The position numbers and the translations under genes were made by a program. From Roseovarius gahaiensis (lineage in GTDB: Bacteria; Pseudomonadota; Alphaproteobacteria; Rhodobacterales; Rhodobacteraceae), in NCBI RefSeq assembly GCF_011601345.1, contig NZ_JAAORB010000017.1, positions 1-53,005 on the forward strand: a DNA stretch of 53,005 bases, written 5' to 3'. This document shows positions 27,409 to 36,529 of this stretch, piece by piece. The notes beneath the pieces were generated by a model. That model did no database searches, was not told where the DNA came from, and saw nothing but the letters and a program-made list of their open reading frames with translations. Every line of letters starts with the position of its first letter. Position 1 is the first letter of the stretch.

Positions 27409-27429
27409 CCTGACCACCGCGCCGCCCGC

Positions 27430-28188
27430 CTACGGCACCGCTGCCCCCCCGGCATCAAGCCCCGCAACACGGCAAAACCGATCTACAAACCTTTGCCGCG
27501 CGGCCGGAAGCGGCTTGTGGCCCAGTTCGGGGGCCAAATGGCTCTGTAGAAAATGGCCCGTCACGCGAAACCCCTCCAACACCTCGGTATCCGGGGCAGG
27601 CCCCGCCCCCAACAGGCAGGCCGGCAAAGGCAGCAAGCGGTCTGCCCAGTCTCCGGCACCGGCCCGCGACACCGCCCGCCCGCTGCGCGGGGACACATAG
27701 CTTAGGTCGTTGGCCTGCGCGCCCATGACCGCACAGGTGCTAAGATCAAGGCCAAAGCCCATTTCTTCCAGCAGGGCCAATTCCCAATTCAGATAGGCCA
27801 GCGGCCAGATATCGGATTGCCCCAGAAGGTCCAGCAATTGCTCGGTCTTATCGTATAACCTGCGATGCGCCTCGCGTTCGGGCAGGCAAAACAACAATAG
27901 CGCACAGACGGAATTTAAACCTGCAAGTGCCAGCCGGTCGCCCATCGACGCCGCCGCGCGCGAGCGGACAGGTTCTACCGTGAAGGTGCCAATGTGGTCC
28001 TCCAGCCGCGCGCGCCATGCCAGATCAAGCTGCGCACCGGGCTGCAGCACAGGTGCCAGTTTGCGCGAGGTGCCGCCGCGCACAACCCCGGAATGCCGCC
28101 CCTGCTCGGGGGTGAACACCTCGATGATCGCGGATGTTTCGCCATGCGTCCGCGCGCTTAGCAATATGCCCTGATCGCGCCAGTCCAT
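27430..28188 (-). CDS. recO: DNA repair protein RecO
   Basis: Loads RecA onto single-stranded DNA in the RecFOR pathway. It has 252 residues: an N-terminal OB fold ([20 protein letters not shown], about 6-25, then GVVRGG) and a helical C-terminal domain. The ATG at 28188 has a strong CAGGAGG site; the 17 extra upstream codons are not family-like. The recO gene commonly follows era; here a universal stress gene and a repeat-bearing segment separate it from the lepB-rnc-era-DUF1491 operon. Confidence 0.9.
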   Translation of the reverse strand: MDWRDQGILLSARTHGETSAIIEVFTPEQGRHSGVVRGGTSRKLAPVLQPGAQLDLAWRARLEDHIGTFTVEPVRSRAAASMGDRLALAGLNSVCALLLFCLPEREAHRRLYDKTEQLLDLLGQSDIWPLAYLNWELALLEEMGFGLDLSTCAVMGAQANDLSYVSPRSGRAVSRAGAGDWADRLLPLPACLLGAGPAPDTEVLEGFRVTGHFLQSHLAPELGHKPLPAARQRFVDRFCRVAGLDAGGAAVP

Positions 28189-28723
28189 GCGCCCCTCCTG
28201 CCCGGTCTTTGCCGCATGTGACACCAGAACGCCCGCCATGCCAAGCCGAACCAGACGGGTCGCGCCCGTTCATGTGACCCTCGTGTTCTGCACCTGACAC
28301 AAGTTTCCCCGCTCGCCCCTGATGCGCTTCAACCGTTTAGCAAAGATACGAGCGTCAGCTGTGCGCAGGGAGCGGGGTATGCAAAGTGGCGCCACCGCGG
28401 ACCTTTTGCGGGATGGATCAGACGCCGGATAAAACCACGCATTGCCGACGCGCGCGGTGGCGAACCTACGATGGGGCTGGGCACTTTATATCAGCCAAAT
28501 CCGAACGAAATCAAAGCTATGCGCCCAGCCTCACCAAATCGCCGCCGCGTGGGGGCGCGTCGGCGATGCGCGGCGGGCTTCGCCCTCGACTCCGCGCAGG
28601 CGCTTCGCATTCCAACGTCTGCGCCGCGGCTGGAAAGCCGTCATCGGACCTTTCCACTCGGAAAACTTGCCTCCTGACCTCAAGCTTGCCGTCACACGGG
28701 CATCTTGCGTCAGGTGCAGAACA
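28189..28723. other. Gene-free stretch between recO and the universal stress gene
   Basis: These 535 bases hold the second dispersed repeat copy (28361-28616), enclosed by near-perfect 21-bp inverted repeats at 28283-28303 and 28704-28724. I see no coding sequence. The recO promoter should lie within 28189-28282 or in the repeat-bearing segment. Confidence 0.6.
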
Positions 28724-28724
28724 C
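28283..28724. mobile_element. MITE-like segment with 21-bp terminal inverted repeats
   Basis: The arm at 28283-28303 (GTGTTCTGCACCTGACACAA plus G) and the reverse complement of 28704-28724 agree in 20 of 21 positions. They bound 442 bp that contain dispersed repeat copy 2 and no open frame of note. That is the shape of a miniature inverted-repeat element. However, I see no clear target-site duplication, and copy 1 of the internal repeat at 17.6 kb lacks these arms. The right arm ends at the first base of the stop codon (complement) of the universal stress gene. Confidence 0.45.
28361..28616 (+). repeat. ~255-bp dispersed repeat, copy 2
   Basis: Direct copy of 17591-17844, about 90% identical by hand alignment and in the same orientation, 10.77 kb away. 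The best-kept block is 28481-28580, with the same GCCGCCGCG / CGCGGCGGG hairpin at 28541-28576. It is located inside the 442-bp inverted-repeat-bounded segment between recO and the universal stress gene. Confidence 0.85.
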
Positions 28725-29251
28725 TAGCGCACCGAGATGACTGTGCACTCGGCCTGCTGCACCACCTTTTGCGCCACGCTGCCCATGACCATCCGCCGCA
28801 CCCGGCCCAATCCGCGATGCCCGACCACGATCATATCCGCGCCAACGTCTTCGGCCATGTCCAAAATCGTGTCAGCGGTGTCGCCTTGACCACTGCGGGT
28901 AGACACCTGATCCACCCCCAATTCTTTGGCCCGGTCGGCCCCACGCTTTAGGATTTCATCCCCGATCAAGGTTATGATCCGCACCGCGTTGTCGCCCGGC
29001 CGACTGTCGTCAAAAAGCTTCATTATATTGCCGGGCACATTTGGAAAATCCGCGCCCGATTTTTCGCGCACGGATTCTACCAGATGTTCAACGCGGGCCA
29101 TATGCGCCAGCTCTTCGGGCGGGCGACCGAAATGCAGAATGTGGCCAATTGTCAAAGGCACATCGAACTTGGCCGCAAGTTCCGCAGCCAGATCAATCGC
29201 CTTGCCGGCTGTTTCCGAACCGTCAGTTGCCACCAAAATATGTTTTTTCAT
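28724..29251 (-). CDS. Universal stress protein (UspA family)
   Basis: A single-domain Usp of 175 residues, longer than the usual ~145. It opens with HILVATDGSETAGKAIDLA and closes with the ATP-binding signature GHRGLGRVRRMVMGS (G-2X-G-9X-G-S type), so it is probably an ATP-binding Usp. An FNR-type box TTGAC-GCGC-ATCAA lies at 29311-29324, centred 66 bp upstream of the start codon, which suggests induction under low oxygen. Such control of Usp genes is known in related phototrophs and denitrifiers. The stop codon touches an inverted repeat. Confidence 0.88.
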   Translation of the reverse strand: MKKHILVATDGSETAGKAIDLAAELAAKFDVPLTIGHILHFGRPPEELAHMARVEHLVESVREKSGADFPNVPGNIMKLFDDSRPGDNAVRIITLIGDEILKRGADRAKELGVDQVSTRSGQGDTADTILDMAEDVGADMIVVGHRGLGRVRRMVMGSVAQKVVQQAECTVISVR

Positions 29252-29310
29252 AACTGTGTCTCCCCTTGTCAGACCACAGCCATCCTAAACAGGGGACTTT
29301 GGAGGCCGCA

Positions 29311-29324
29311 TTGACGCGCATCAA
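29311..29324 (-). promoter_or_regulatory. FNR/FnrL-type box upstream of the universal stress gene
   Basis: TTGAC-GCGC-ATCAA matches the FNR consensus TTGAT-N4-ATCAA in 9 of 10 conserved positions. If it is a class II site at -41.5, transcription would begin near 29276, giving a 25-nt leader and placing a weak TAGGAT at the -10 position. Confidence 0.6.
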
Positions 29325-29329
29325 TCGCG

Positions 29330-29662
29330 TTACTCGGCCAAGCCATCCTCGTCCAGAAGGTGCCGCCCGGCACGATCTTCGACCTCGATCACCCATAGAT
29401 CGGGATCGAACCCGCGCTGGCGCGCCACGGCCTCGTCCACTGCACCCTCGCAGCCCTCGGCCAGCACGGTCCATTTCCGCGCGCCGCTTTGCAGGTCAAA
29501 CGCCCGTTGAAACAGCCGGGCCGATCCGTCCAAGGTGTTGAGCTTGACCAGAACCGCGCCTGCGGTATCGTCACCATGCGCCACAACAAAGGCCGGGATA
29601 TCCGCAAGACGCAGCCGCGCCAAATAGGCCTGCACCCAGAATTCGGCGGTCAGCCGCACCAT
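29330..29662 (-). CDS. DUF1491 family protein
   Basis: A 110-residue protein of the alphaproteobacterial DUF1491 family (opening RLTAEFWVQAYLARL; ARQRGFDPDLWVIEVEDRAG near the end). No function is established that I know of. It starts 2 bp after the era stop and so is the last gene of lepB-rnc-era-DUF1491. An FNR-type box for the next gene sits 5 bp past its stop. Confidence 0.82.
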   Translation of the reverse strand: MVRLTAEFWVQAYLARLRLADIPAFVVAHGDDTAGAVLVKLNTLDGSARLFQRAFDLQSGARKWTVLAEGCEGAVDEAVARQRGFDPDLWVIEVEDRAGRHLLDEDGLAE

Positions 29663-29664
29663 GA

Positions 29665-30573
29665 TTAGCCGTTCCCGTCGCGAAAATCCAAGCCCATCTC
29701 GGAATAGCGTTCCGACTCGTCCAGCCAGTTGGGCCGGACCTTGACCTGCAAGAACAGATGCACCTTGCGGCCCAGAAACTCTTGCAATTCTTCACGCGCA
29801 GCCTTGCTGACGGATTTGATCGTCTCGCCATGCTTGCCCAGAATGATCCCCTTATGACCGTCACGCGCGACGTAAACGATCTGCTCGATCCGGGCCGAGC
29901 CATCTTTGCGATCTTCCCAAGACTCGGTCTCGACCGTCAACTGATAGGGCAATTCCTGATGCAAACGCAGGGTCAGCTTTTCGCGGGTGACCTCGGCGGC
30001 GATCATCCGCATCGGCAAATCCGCGATCTGATCCTCGGGGTAAAGCCATGGTCCTTCGGGCAATTCCTTGGCCAGCCACTTGCGCAGGTCGGCAACGCCA
30101 TGACCTTTTTCCGCCGAAATCATGAAGGTTTCGACAAAGTTAAAGCGCGCGTTCAGCTTGGCCGACAGGCCCAGCAACACTTCGGATTTCACCCGGTCGA
30201 TCTTGTTAATCGCCAAGGCCACCCGGCGGCCCGTGGCCACCTCGGCCAGCTGTTCCAGAATACGCTCGACCCCTTCGGTAACACCGCGATGTGCCTCGAC
30301 CAGAAGGACGATAATATCGGCATCCGCCGCCCCACCCCATGCGGCCGCGACCATCGCACGATCCAGACGGCGGCGCGGCTGGAACAGCCCCGGCGTGTCA
30401 ACAAAGACCAATTGGCTTTCGCCTTCCATGGCGACACCCCGCACCCGCGCGCGGGTCGTTTGCACCTTGTGCGTCACGATACTGACCTTGGCCCCCACCA
30501 TGTGATTAAGCAAAGTGGACTTACCCGCATTGGGCTCTCCGATCAGGGCAATGAATCCGGCGCGTGTGGTCAT
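29665..30573 (-). CDS. era: GTPase Era
   Basis: An essential GTPase that binds the 3' end of 16S rRNA during 30S assembly. It has 302 residues: G1 GEPNAGKS (12-19), G3 DTPGLF, G4 NKID, and a C-terminal KH domain with the RNA-binding GKHGETIKSVSKAAREEL helix pair. Order and orientation with rnc and lepB are the usual ones. The 117-nt gap to rnc contains a hairpin (30644-30668) and is unusually long for this operon. Confidence 0.95.
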   Translation of the reverse strand: MTTRAGFIALIGEPNAGKSTLLNHMVGAKVSIVTHKVQTTRARVRGVAMEGESQLVFVDTPGLFQPRRRLDRAMVAAAWGGAADADIIVLLVEAHRGVTEGVERILEQLAEVATGRRVALAINKIDRVKSEVLLGLSAKLNARFNFVETFMISAEKGHGVADLRKWLAKELPEGPWLYPEDQIADLPMRMIAAEVTREKLTLRLHQELPYQLTVETESWEDRKDGSARIEQIVYVARDGHKGIILGKHGETIKSVSKAAREELQEFLGRKVHLFLQVKVRPNWLDESERYSEMGLDFRDGNG

Positions 30574-30643
30574 GATCTGGTGTTCCTGTGTGTCAATCCG
30601 ACTGCCCTAGCTTAAAACCAATCAGATCGCCAGAACCACTGTG

Positions 30644-30668
30644 CTTACCTGTCCAAAGGACGTGTAAG
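30644..30668 (-). repeat. Hairpin in the rnc-era gap
   Basis: On the minus strand CTTACACGTCC and GGACAGGTAAG pair in 9 of 11 positions with loop TTT. There is no T-run. It lies 23 nt after the rnc stop in the polycistronic message and could be a processing site. Confidence 0.5.
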
Positions 30669-30690
30669 ACATTTTGAAAGGGCAAAACCT

Positions 30691-31374
30691 TCAGCTTGCT
30701 TCAAGACGCGCCAAAAGCGCCTTGGCCGCAGCTTGTTCGGCCTGTCGCTTGGATCCGGCTTGTGCGCTTTCGCGCGCGCCATTTTCCAGCCGTGCCTCGA
30801 TTGTGAAATGTGGCGCGTGGTCAGGCCCCGTGCGGGCCGTTTCCACATAGGCCGGTGGCGGCAAGCCGCGCGCTTGGGCCCATTCTTGCAAGGCGGTCTT
30901 GGCGTCGCGCGCATCATCCTTGACCTTGTCGATCCGGCTGCCCCACAGTCGCAGAACCACCGCTTTGGCCACATCGAAACCGGCATCGCGATAGACGGCG
31001 GCAATCACCGCCTCCATCGCGTCCCCCAAAAGCGCCAGTTTGCGCCGCCCGCCCGACAGCATTTCAGAACGTCCCAGTTTCAGCACCGCGCCCAATTCGA
31101 TCTCGCGGGCGACATCGGCACAGGCCTCTTTGCGGACCAAGGCATTGTATCGCGGGGCCAGCAGCCCCTCTTCTGCCGCTGGATCACGCTCAAGCAGCGC
31201 CTCGGCCATGACCAAGCCCAACACCCGATCGCCCAGAAATTCCAGCCGCTGGTTGTCGTCACGGGTGGCCGACGCCATCGAGGAATGCGTCACCGCCCGC
31301 ACCAATAGCGCGGGCTGTGCAAACCGGTGGCCAAGCCGTTCCTCGAATGCTTTCAATTCGGCCGACAGCTTCAT
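30691..31374 (-). CDS. rnc: Ribonuclease III
   Basis: Cleaves double-stranded RNA in rRNA and mRNA processing. It has 227 residues: an N-terminal endonuclease domain with the metal-binding signature [13 protein letters not shown] (Glu45, Asp49) and a C-terminal double-stranded-RNA-binding domain from about 150. I take the ATG at 31374 ([10 protein letters not shown]), 10 bp after the lepB stop; the longer frame overlaps lepB. It is co-transcribed with lepB and era. Confidence 0.94.
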   Translation of the reverse strand: MKLSAELKAFEERLGHRFAQPALLVRAVTHSSMASATRDDNQRLEFLGDRVLGLVMAEALLERDPAAEEGLLAPRYNALVRKEACADVAREIELGAVLKLGRSEMLSGGRRKLALLGDAMEAVIAAVYRDAGFDVAKAVVLRLWGSRIDKVKDDARDAKTALQEWAQARGLPPPAYVETARTGPDHAPHFTIEARLENGARESAQAGSKRQAEQAAAKALLARLEAS

Positions 31375-31384
31375 CGCGCTTGTC

Positions 31385-32221
31385 CTAGTCCAACTTCTTG
31401 AAGAAGCGATCACCGCGCCATGTCCAGAAGAACAGCATCGACCGCCCGGCAGATGAAAACACCACCCGGCCCGCGCGACCGATCAGGTTTTCATAGGGCA
31501 CGAACCCAACGCCGCCAACGGCTTGGGGAAAGCGCGAGTCGGTCGAGTTGTCACGGTTGTCACCCATGAAAAAGTAATGCCCTTCGGGCACCGTATAAAC
31601 ACCGGTATCATCCGACCGTTGCGGCCCGATGTTCAGGATTTGATGTGCCTGACCATTCGGCAGGGTCTCGATAAAGCGCGATTTCTCGCAGGTTCCGCCC
31701 ATGCCGACCACACCATTTTCACAGCGCGGGCGAATCCGCATCGGGCCTTGCGGCTGGAACTCTTCCTCGAAGGTTCCTGCGGGCTCCACCGCAACCGGGT
31801 CACCATTCAGATACAGACGCCCTGCGCGCATTTGCACCCGATCGCCGGGCATACCAATCAAGCGCTTGATGAAATCCGCGCCGGTTACAGGGTGGCGGAA
31901 CACGATGATATCACCGCGCTCGGGCTCGCCGCCCAACAGGCGCGTGTTGTCTCCATCCAGAAAGCCGCAGATGTCGCGCGCGTCGATATCAAGCCCCACC
32001 GCCGGGATTTTGAGAGAGGGGCACGACGCATAAGAATAGCCATAGGCCATTTTATTGACGAACAGAAAATCCCCGATCAACAACGTGTCTTTCATCGAGC
32101 CAGAGGGAATCCAGAACGGCTGAAAAAACAGGGTGCGGAAAATGCCCGCGATCACAAGGGCCCAGAAAACGGTTTTGATCGTTTCCCAGATCGAGCTTTT
32201 GGATTTGGCTTCGCTGGCCAT
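31385..32221 (-). CDS. lepB: Signal peptidase I
   Basis: Removes signal peptides from exported proteins at the inner membrane. It has 278 residues: one N-terminal membrane anchor (about 14-33), the catalytic Ser42 in [10 protein letters not shown], the general base Lys119 in [12 protein letters not shown], and the late [17 protein letters not shown] box. I choose the ATG at 32221, which is directly preceded by GGAGG; an ATG seven codons upstream has no better site. It is the first gene of lepB-rnc-era-DUF1491 and is divergent from gpmI. Confidence 0.94.
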   Translation of the reverse strand: MASEAKSKSSIWETIKTVFWALVIAGIFRTLFFQPFWIPSGSMKDTLLIGDFLFVNKMAYGYSYASCPSLKIPAVGLDIDARDICGFLDGDNTRLLGGEPERGDIIVFRHPVTGADFIKRLIGMPGDRVQMRAGRLYLNGDPVAVEPAGTFEEEFQPQGPMRIRPRCENGVVGMGGTCEKSRFIETLPNGQAHQILNIGPQRSDDTGVYTVPEGHYFFMGDNRDNSTDSRFPQAVGGVGFVPYENLIGRAGRVVFSSAGRSMLFFWTWRGDRFFKKLD

Positions 32222-32465
32222 GGGGCCTCCGCTGCTTGGCATTTGCGCGCTTCATGCGGCGCGGGTGTCGGGGAGTCAAGTCAGCCCCACGCCAAAGCGC
32301 CGTGCAATAGACGATGCCGCAAGCGCAGGTTGACAGGCGGACGCCACCCCAAAAGACCCGAGATTCAGGGCGTCGGCTGTCTTTTCGCGCCTTGTCACCC
32401 GTTTCAGCGCTTCACCCCGGTGCTTCAAAACGCTAGAACGCCCCCAATCAGGCAGGAGCAGATCA

Positions 32466-33983
32466 ATGAGCACCCCAAACCCCGTTGTCTTGTGCATTCT
32501 CGACGGATGGGGTCTGTCCGACCAAACCAGCGCCAATGCCCCGGCCTTGGCGGATACGCCCAATTTTGACCGCATATGGTCAGACTGCCCGCATGCCACG
32601 CTGATCACCCACGGCCCCGATGTGGGCCTGCCCACCGGGCAGATGGGCAATTCCGAGGTTGGGCATACGAATATCGGCGCGGGGCGTGTCGTCGCCATGG
32701 ACTTGGGCCAGATCGATCTGGCGATCGAGGACGGTAGTTTTCAGAAAAACGATGCGTTGCAACGTTTCATTGCCCGTCTGATATCAACCGGCGGCACCGC
32801 GCATTTGATGGGCGTGATGTCGGATGGCGGTGTGCATGGGCATCTTGATCATATCCTCGCCGCTGCGCACATCATTGCCGACGCCGGTGTGCCCGTGGCA
32901 TTGCATGCCATAACGGACGGGCGTGACGTGTTGCCGAAATCCGCGCGTGGATTTCTATCCACCCTCGAAGACGGCCTGCACGGAAACATCGAGATCGCAA
33001 CCGTCTGCGGGCGTTACTTTGCCATGGACCGCGACAATCGATGGGATCGTGTGCAAGAGGCGTTCGAGACGATCATTCACGGCAAAGGCCCCCGCGCGGA
33101 AACCGCCCGCATCGCGATCACCAATGCCTATGCCCGGTCCGAGACGGACGAATTCATCGCCCCGACCGTGATCGGCGGTTATGCCGGGGCGCAAGATGGC
33201 GATGGCCTTTTTTGTTTGAACTTCAGGGCGGATCGGGCGCGCGAAATTCTGGCCGCCATCGGTGATCCCAAGTTTGACGGGTTTGACACTGGCACACGGC
33301 CCGAATGGGCCGATCTGCTTGGCATGGTCGAATATTCCGACAGCCATAACGCCTACATGAATACGGTGTTCCCGGCGCGCGGGATCGTCAACACCTTGGG
33401 CGAATGGGTGGCCAAACACGGCAAGCGGCAGTTCCATCTGGCCGAAACCGAGAAATACCCGCATGTCACCTTCTTTCTGAACGGCGGCAAGGAAGAGCCG
33501 GAACCGGGCGAAGATCGCTACATGGCCCCCTCGCCCAAGGTGGCCACCTACGATCTGCAACCCGAGATGAGCGCCGAAGAGGTCACCCAGCAATTCGTTG
33601 GCGCGATTGAGGCGGGCTATGATCTGATCGTGGTGAATTACGCCAATCCCGACATGGTGGGCCACACCGGTGACCTGCGCGCCGCGATGACCGCCTGCGA
33701 AGCGGTCGATCAGGGCTTGGGCCAAGTGCTGGACGCATTGCAGGCGCACGGCGGGGCCATGATCGTCACGGCCGATCACGGCAATTGCGAAATGATGGTA
33801 GATCCTGAAACCGGCGGGCCGCACACCGCGCATACACTGAACCCGGTGCCTGTTGTGATGGTCGGCGGCCCGGATGGCGCGCGCCTCAAATCCGGGCGGC
33901 TGGCCGATCTGGCACCGACCCTTTTGCAATTGATGGGATTGCCGCAACCCGACGAAATGACGGGGGAAAGCCTGATTTCATGA
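32466..33983 (+). CDS. gpmI: Phosphoglycerate mutase, cofactor-independent
   Basis: Interconverts 3- and 2-phosphoglycerate through a phosphoserine intermediate, using two Mn ions. It has 505 residues: N-terminal metal motif CILDGWGLSD, the nucleophile Ser63 in QMGNSEVGHTNIG, and the C-terminal metal motif ITADHGNCEMM (the alkaline-phosphatase fold). It overlaps the next gene by 4 nt. AGGAG precedes the ATG. It heads a cluster gpmI-envC-like-ctpA-rppH seen in related bacteria. Confidence 0.95.
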   Translation: MSTPNPVVLCILDGWGLSDQTSANAPALADTPNFDRIWSDCPHATLITHGPDVGLPTGQMGNSEVGHTNIGAGRVVAMDLGQIDLAIEDGSFQKNDALQRFIARLISTGGTAHLMGVMSDGGVHGHLDHILAAAHIIADAGVPVALHAITDGRDVLPKSARGFLSTLEDGLHGNIEIATVCGRYFAMDRDNRWDRVQEAFETIIHGKGPRAETARIAITNAYARSETDEFIAPTVIGGYAGAQDGDGLFCLNFRADRAREILAAIGDPKFDGFDTGTRPEWADLLGMVEYSDSHNAYMNTVFPARGIVNTLGEWVAKHGKRQFHLAETEKYPHVTFFLNGGKEEPEPGEDRYMAPSPKVATYDLQPEMSAEEVTQQFVGAIEAGYDLIVVNYANPDMVGHTGDLRAAMTACEAVDQGLGQVLDALQAHGGAMIVTADHGNCEMMVDPETGGPHTAHTLNPVPVVMVGGPDGARLKSGRLADLAPTLLQLMGLPQPDEMTGESLIS

Positions 33984-35116
33984 AACGGATTTTGGCTGTC
34001 ACGGCACTCTGCGTTTGGGCCAGCAGCGGTTTGGCCCAAACCGCCGATCCCGCAGCCGATGCGCGCGCAGCCGCCGAGCGATTAAGCCGCGCCAGCGAAC
34101 TGCTGGACAGCGCGGAAAGCGCGCGCAATCGGGTCAAAGCCCTGTCAGAAACCGTGCGCGCCTATGAAGACGGGCTGCAAGCCATGCGGGAAGGGCTACG
34201 CCGCGCCGCGATCCGCGAACAGACCCTCAGCCGCGAATTGCAATCCCGCGAAGACGAGGTGGCGCAATTTTTGGGTGTGCTGATGGGCATGGGCGGAACC
34301 CCGGCACCGGTCTTGCTGCTGCACCCGTCAGGCCCGGTGGGAACGGCCCGCTCGGGCATGATCATGGCCGAGGTCGCGCCGGCGCTGGATGCCCGCGCGC
34401 AAGACCTGCGCGACAAACTGGAAGAAGTCACCGTGTTGCGCGCGCTGCAACAAAGCGCCGCGAACAAGTTACAAGATGGGCTGACCGGCGCACAACAAGC
34501 GCGCACTGCACTAAGCCAAGCGATTGCGGATCGCACCGATTTGCCACGCCGCTTCAACGAAGATCGGGTAAAAACCGCGCTGCTGATCGCGTCGACCGAA
34601 ACCCTTGAGGGCTTTGCCAGCGGTCTCAGCCAGATCGCGGTGGATGAGGTTCCCGGCAGCCTGCCGGGAATTTCCGGGCGCAAGGGACAACTTCCAATGC
34701 CCGTGCAAGGCAGCATTTTGCGCCGCGCTGGCGAATCCGATGCGGCGGGCATTTCGCGGCCCGGCATCGTGCTGGCCACACGCCCAAACGCATTGGTCAC
34801 GACCCCCGCCGCGGCAACCGTGCGCTATCGCGGCCCGCTACTGGATTACGGAAACGTGATCATACTGGAGCCACAGGCCGGAATTTTGGTGGTGCTGGCC
34901 GGGTTGGACGTGGTCTATGGTGACATCGGACAAGTCTTGCCCGGCGGCAGCCCCGTGGGGTTGATGGGCGGGCCCGAGACTGGCAATGATGTGCTGTATA
35001 CGGGCGACGGGGCCGAAACGGGTGCCAGGCAGACTGAAACGCTCTATGTAGAGCTGAGGGAAAATAATACTCCGGTCGACCCGCTGGAGTGGTTCATGAC
35101 AGACAAGGATAACTGA
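33980..35116 (+). CDS. EnvC-like murein hydrolase activator (degenerate LytM)
   Basis: A 378-residue exported protein: a Sec signal (cleavage near LA-QT, about 19), a long coiled coil (about 30-190) and a C-terminal M23/LytM-like domain. The zinc ligands of active M23 peptidases are missing: the region that should carry HxxxD and HxH reads RPGIVLATRPNAL and YGNVIILEPQAG. As in EnvC, it would therefore activate amidases at the septum rather than cut murein itself. It overlaps gpmI by 4 nt and precedes ctpA by 3 bp. Confidence 0.82.
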   Translation: MKRILAVTALCVWASSGLAQTADPAADARAAAERLSRASELLDSAESARNRVKALSETVRAYEDGLQAMREGLRRAAIREQTLSRELQSREDEVAQFLGVLMGMGGTPAPVLLLHPSGPVGTARSGMIMAEVAPALDARAQDLRDKLEEVTVLRALQQSAANKLQDGLTGAQQARTALSQAIADRTDLPRRFNEDRVKTALLIASTETLEGFASGLSQIAVDEVPGSLPGISGRKGQLPMPVQGSILRRAGESDAAGISRPGIVLATRPNALVTTPAAATVRYRGPLLDYGNVIILEPQAGILVVLAGLDVVYGDIGQVLPGGSPVGLMGGPETGNDVLYTGDGAETGARQTETLYVELRENNTPVDPLEWFMTDKDN

Positions 35117-35119
35117 CCA

Positions 35120-36457
35120 ATGAAAAAATTCCTGATGGCCGCAGCCGCCGGAACGCTGGCCGGTGTCGTGGTGACCACACAGGTGGCCGCACCTCTTTTG
35201 GCGCAAGAAGCCACGAAGAATACAAGCGTCTACGAACAACTTGATCTGTTTGGTGATATCTTTGAACGCATTCGGTCGCAATATGTTGAAGAGGTCAACG
35301 AGGCCGATTTGATTGAGGCCGCGATCAACGGCATGCTGACATCGCTTGACCCGCATTCAAGCTACATGTCGCCCGAAGCCGCAGACGACATGCGCGTCCA
35401 GACCCGCGGTGAATTTGGCGGCCTTGGCATCGAAGTCACTCAGGAAGAAGGCTTTGTCAAAGTGGTCTCGCCGATTGACGACACCCCCGCCGACGGTGCG
35501 GGGATCGAAGCTGGCGATTTCATCACCCATGTGGATGGCGAAAGCGTTCTGGGCCTGACCCTGAACGAGGCGGTTGATCTGATGCGCGGGCCGGTCGGAA
35601 GTGAAATCATCATCACCGTCGTGCGCGAAGGCGAGGCCGAGCCGTTCGATGTGTCGATCATCCGCGACACGATCAAACTGACGGCCGTCCGCGCCCGCAC
35701 CGAACGCGATACGGTGGTTCTGCGTGTGACAACCTTCAACGATCAGACGTTTGACAATCTTGAAAGTGGGCTGGCCGAACAGTTCGAGGCCGCTGGCGGT
35801 GCCGAGAATATCGACGGGATCGTGCTAGACCTGCGCAACAACCCCGGTGGCCTGCTGACGCAGGCGATCAAAGTGTCGGACGCATTCCTTGAAAAGGGTG
35901 AAATCGTCAGCACACGGGGCCGCGATCCCGAGGGTGGCGAACGTTTCAACGCGACGGCGGGCGACCTGACCAACGGCAAACCCATCGTTGTTTTGATCAA
36001 TGGCGGATCGGCGTCGGCGTCAGAAATCGTTGCCGGTGCGCTGCAAGATCATCGTCGTGCGATCGTTGTGGGCACCAACAGCTTTGGCAAAGGCTCGGTT
36101 CAGACGGTCATGCCGCTGCGTGGCGATGGGGCGATGCGCCTGACCACGTCGCGCTATTACACCCCGTCCGGGCGCTCGATTCAGGCGCTTGGCGTTTCGC
36201 CCGACATCGTGGTCGAGCAGCCCCGCCAGTCGCCCAACACCGCCGAGGAGGAGCAGACAACGCGCCCCAGTGGCCGCTTTGAATCCGACCTGCGCGGCAG
36301 TCTGAACAACGACAGCCTGTCCGAAGATGAAACTCGCCAGATCGAGGAAGAGCGCGACCGCGCCGAGGCTTCGGCCAAGCTGCGCGAAGAAGATTATCAA
36401 CTGGCCTACGCCATTGATATTCTGACAGGCATGTCCGCGCTTGGCCCGCAGGACTGA
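35120..36457 (+). CDS. ctpA: Carboxyl-terminal processing protease (S41)
   Basis: A periplasmic serine protease of 445 residues that trims or degrades proteins from the C-terminus. In order: a signal or anchor sequence (1-27), a PDZ domain (about 95-180), and the S41 core with the nucleophile in GGSASASE (about 295-302) and the general-base Lys324 in SFGKGSVQTV. The C-terminal tail is highly charged. It lies 3 bp after the EnvC-like gene, consistent with joint control of cell-wall enzymes. Confidence 0.93.
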   Translation: MKKFLMAAAAGTLAGVVVTTQVAAPLLAQEATKNTSVYEQLDLFGDIFERIRSQYVEEVNEADLIEAAINGMLTSLDPHSSYMSPEAADDMRVQTRGEFGGLGIEVTQEEGFVKVVSPIDDTPADGAGIEAGDFITHVDGESVLGLTLNEAVDLMRGPVGSEIIITVVREGEAEPFDVSIIRDTIKLTAVRARTERDTVVLRVTTFNDQTFDNLESGLAEQFEAAGGAENIDGIVLDLRNNPGGLLTQAIKVSDAFLEKGEIVSTRGRDPEGGERFNATAGDLTNGKPIVVLINGGSASASEIVAGALQDHRRAIVVGTNSFGKGSVQTVMPLRGDGAMRLTTSRYYTPSGRSIQALGVSPDIVVEQPRQSPNTAEEEQTTRPSGRFESDLRGSLNNDSLSEDETRQIEEERDRAEASAKLREEDYQLAYAIDILTGMSALGPQD

Positions 36458-36529
36458 TCGATAAAGCTTGCGGCGTCGCCTGATCGGGCGGCGCCGCCTG
36501 TACTGGCCCACTTGCCGCGGAGGCCCCGG

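Noticed and set aside
17540..28616. Repeats considered as a CRISPR array
   Set aside because: Only two long, widely spaced copies exist, with no short regular repeats or spacers and no cas genes.
33980..35116. Calling the EnvC-like protein an active M23 endopeptidase
   Set aside because: The histidine and aspartate zinc ligands expected in the C-terminal domain are absent from the sequence.
36458..36529. GC-rich stem (GGCG/CGCC) after ctpA considered as a terminator
   Set aside because: No T-run follows and the rppH ribosome-binding site comes directly after it, so read-through into rppH is more likely.
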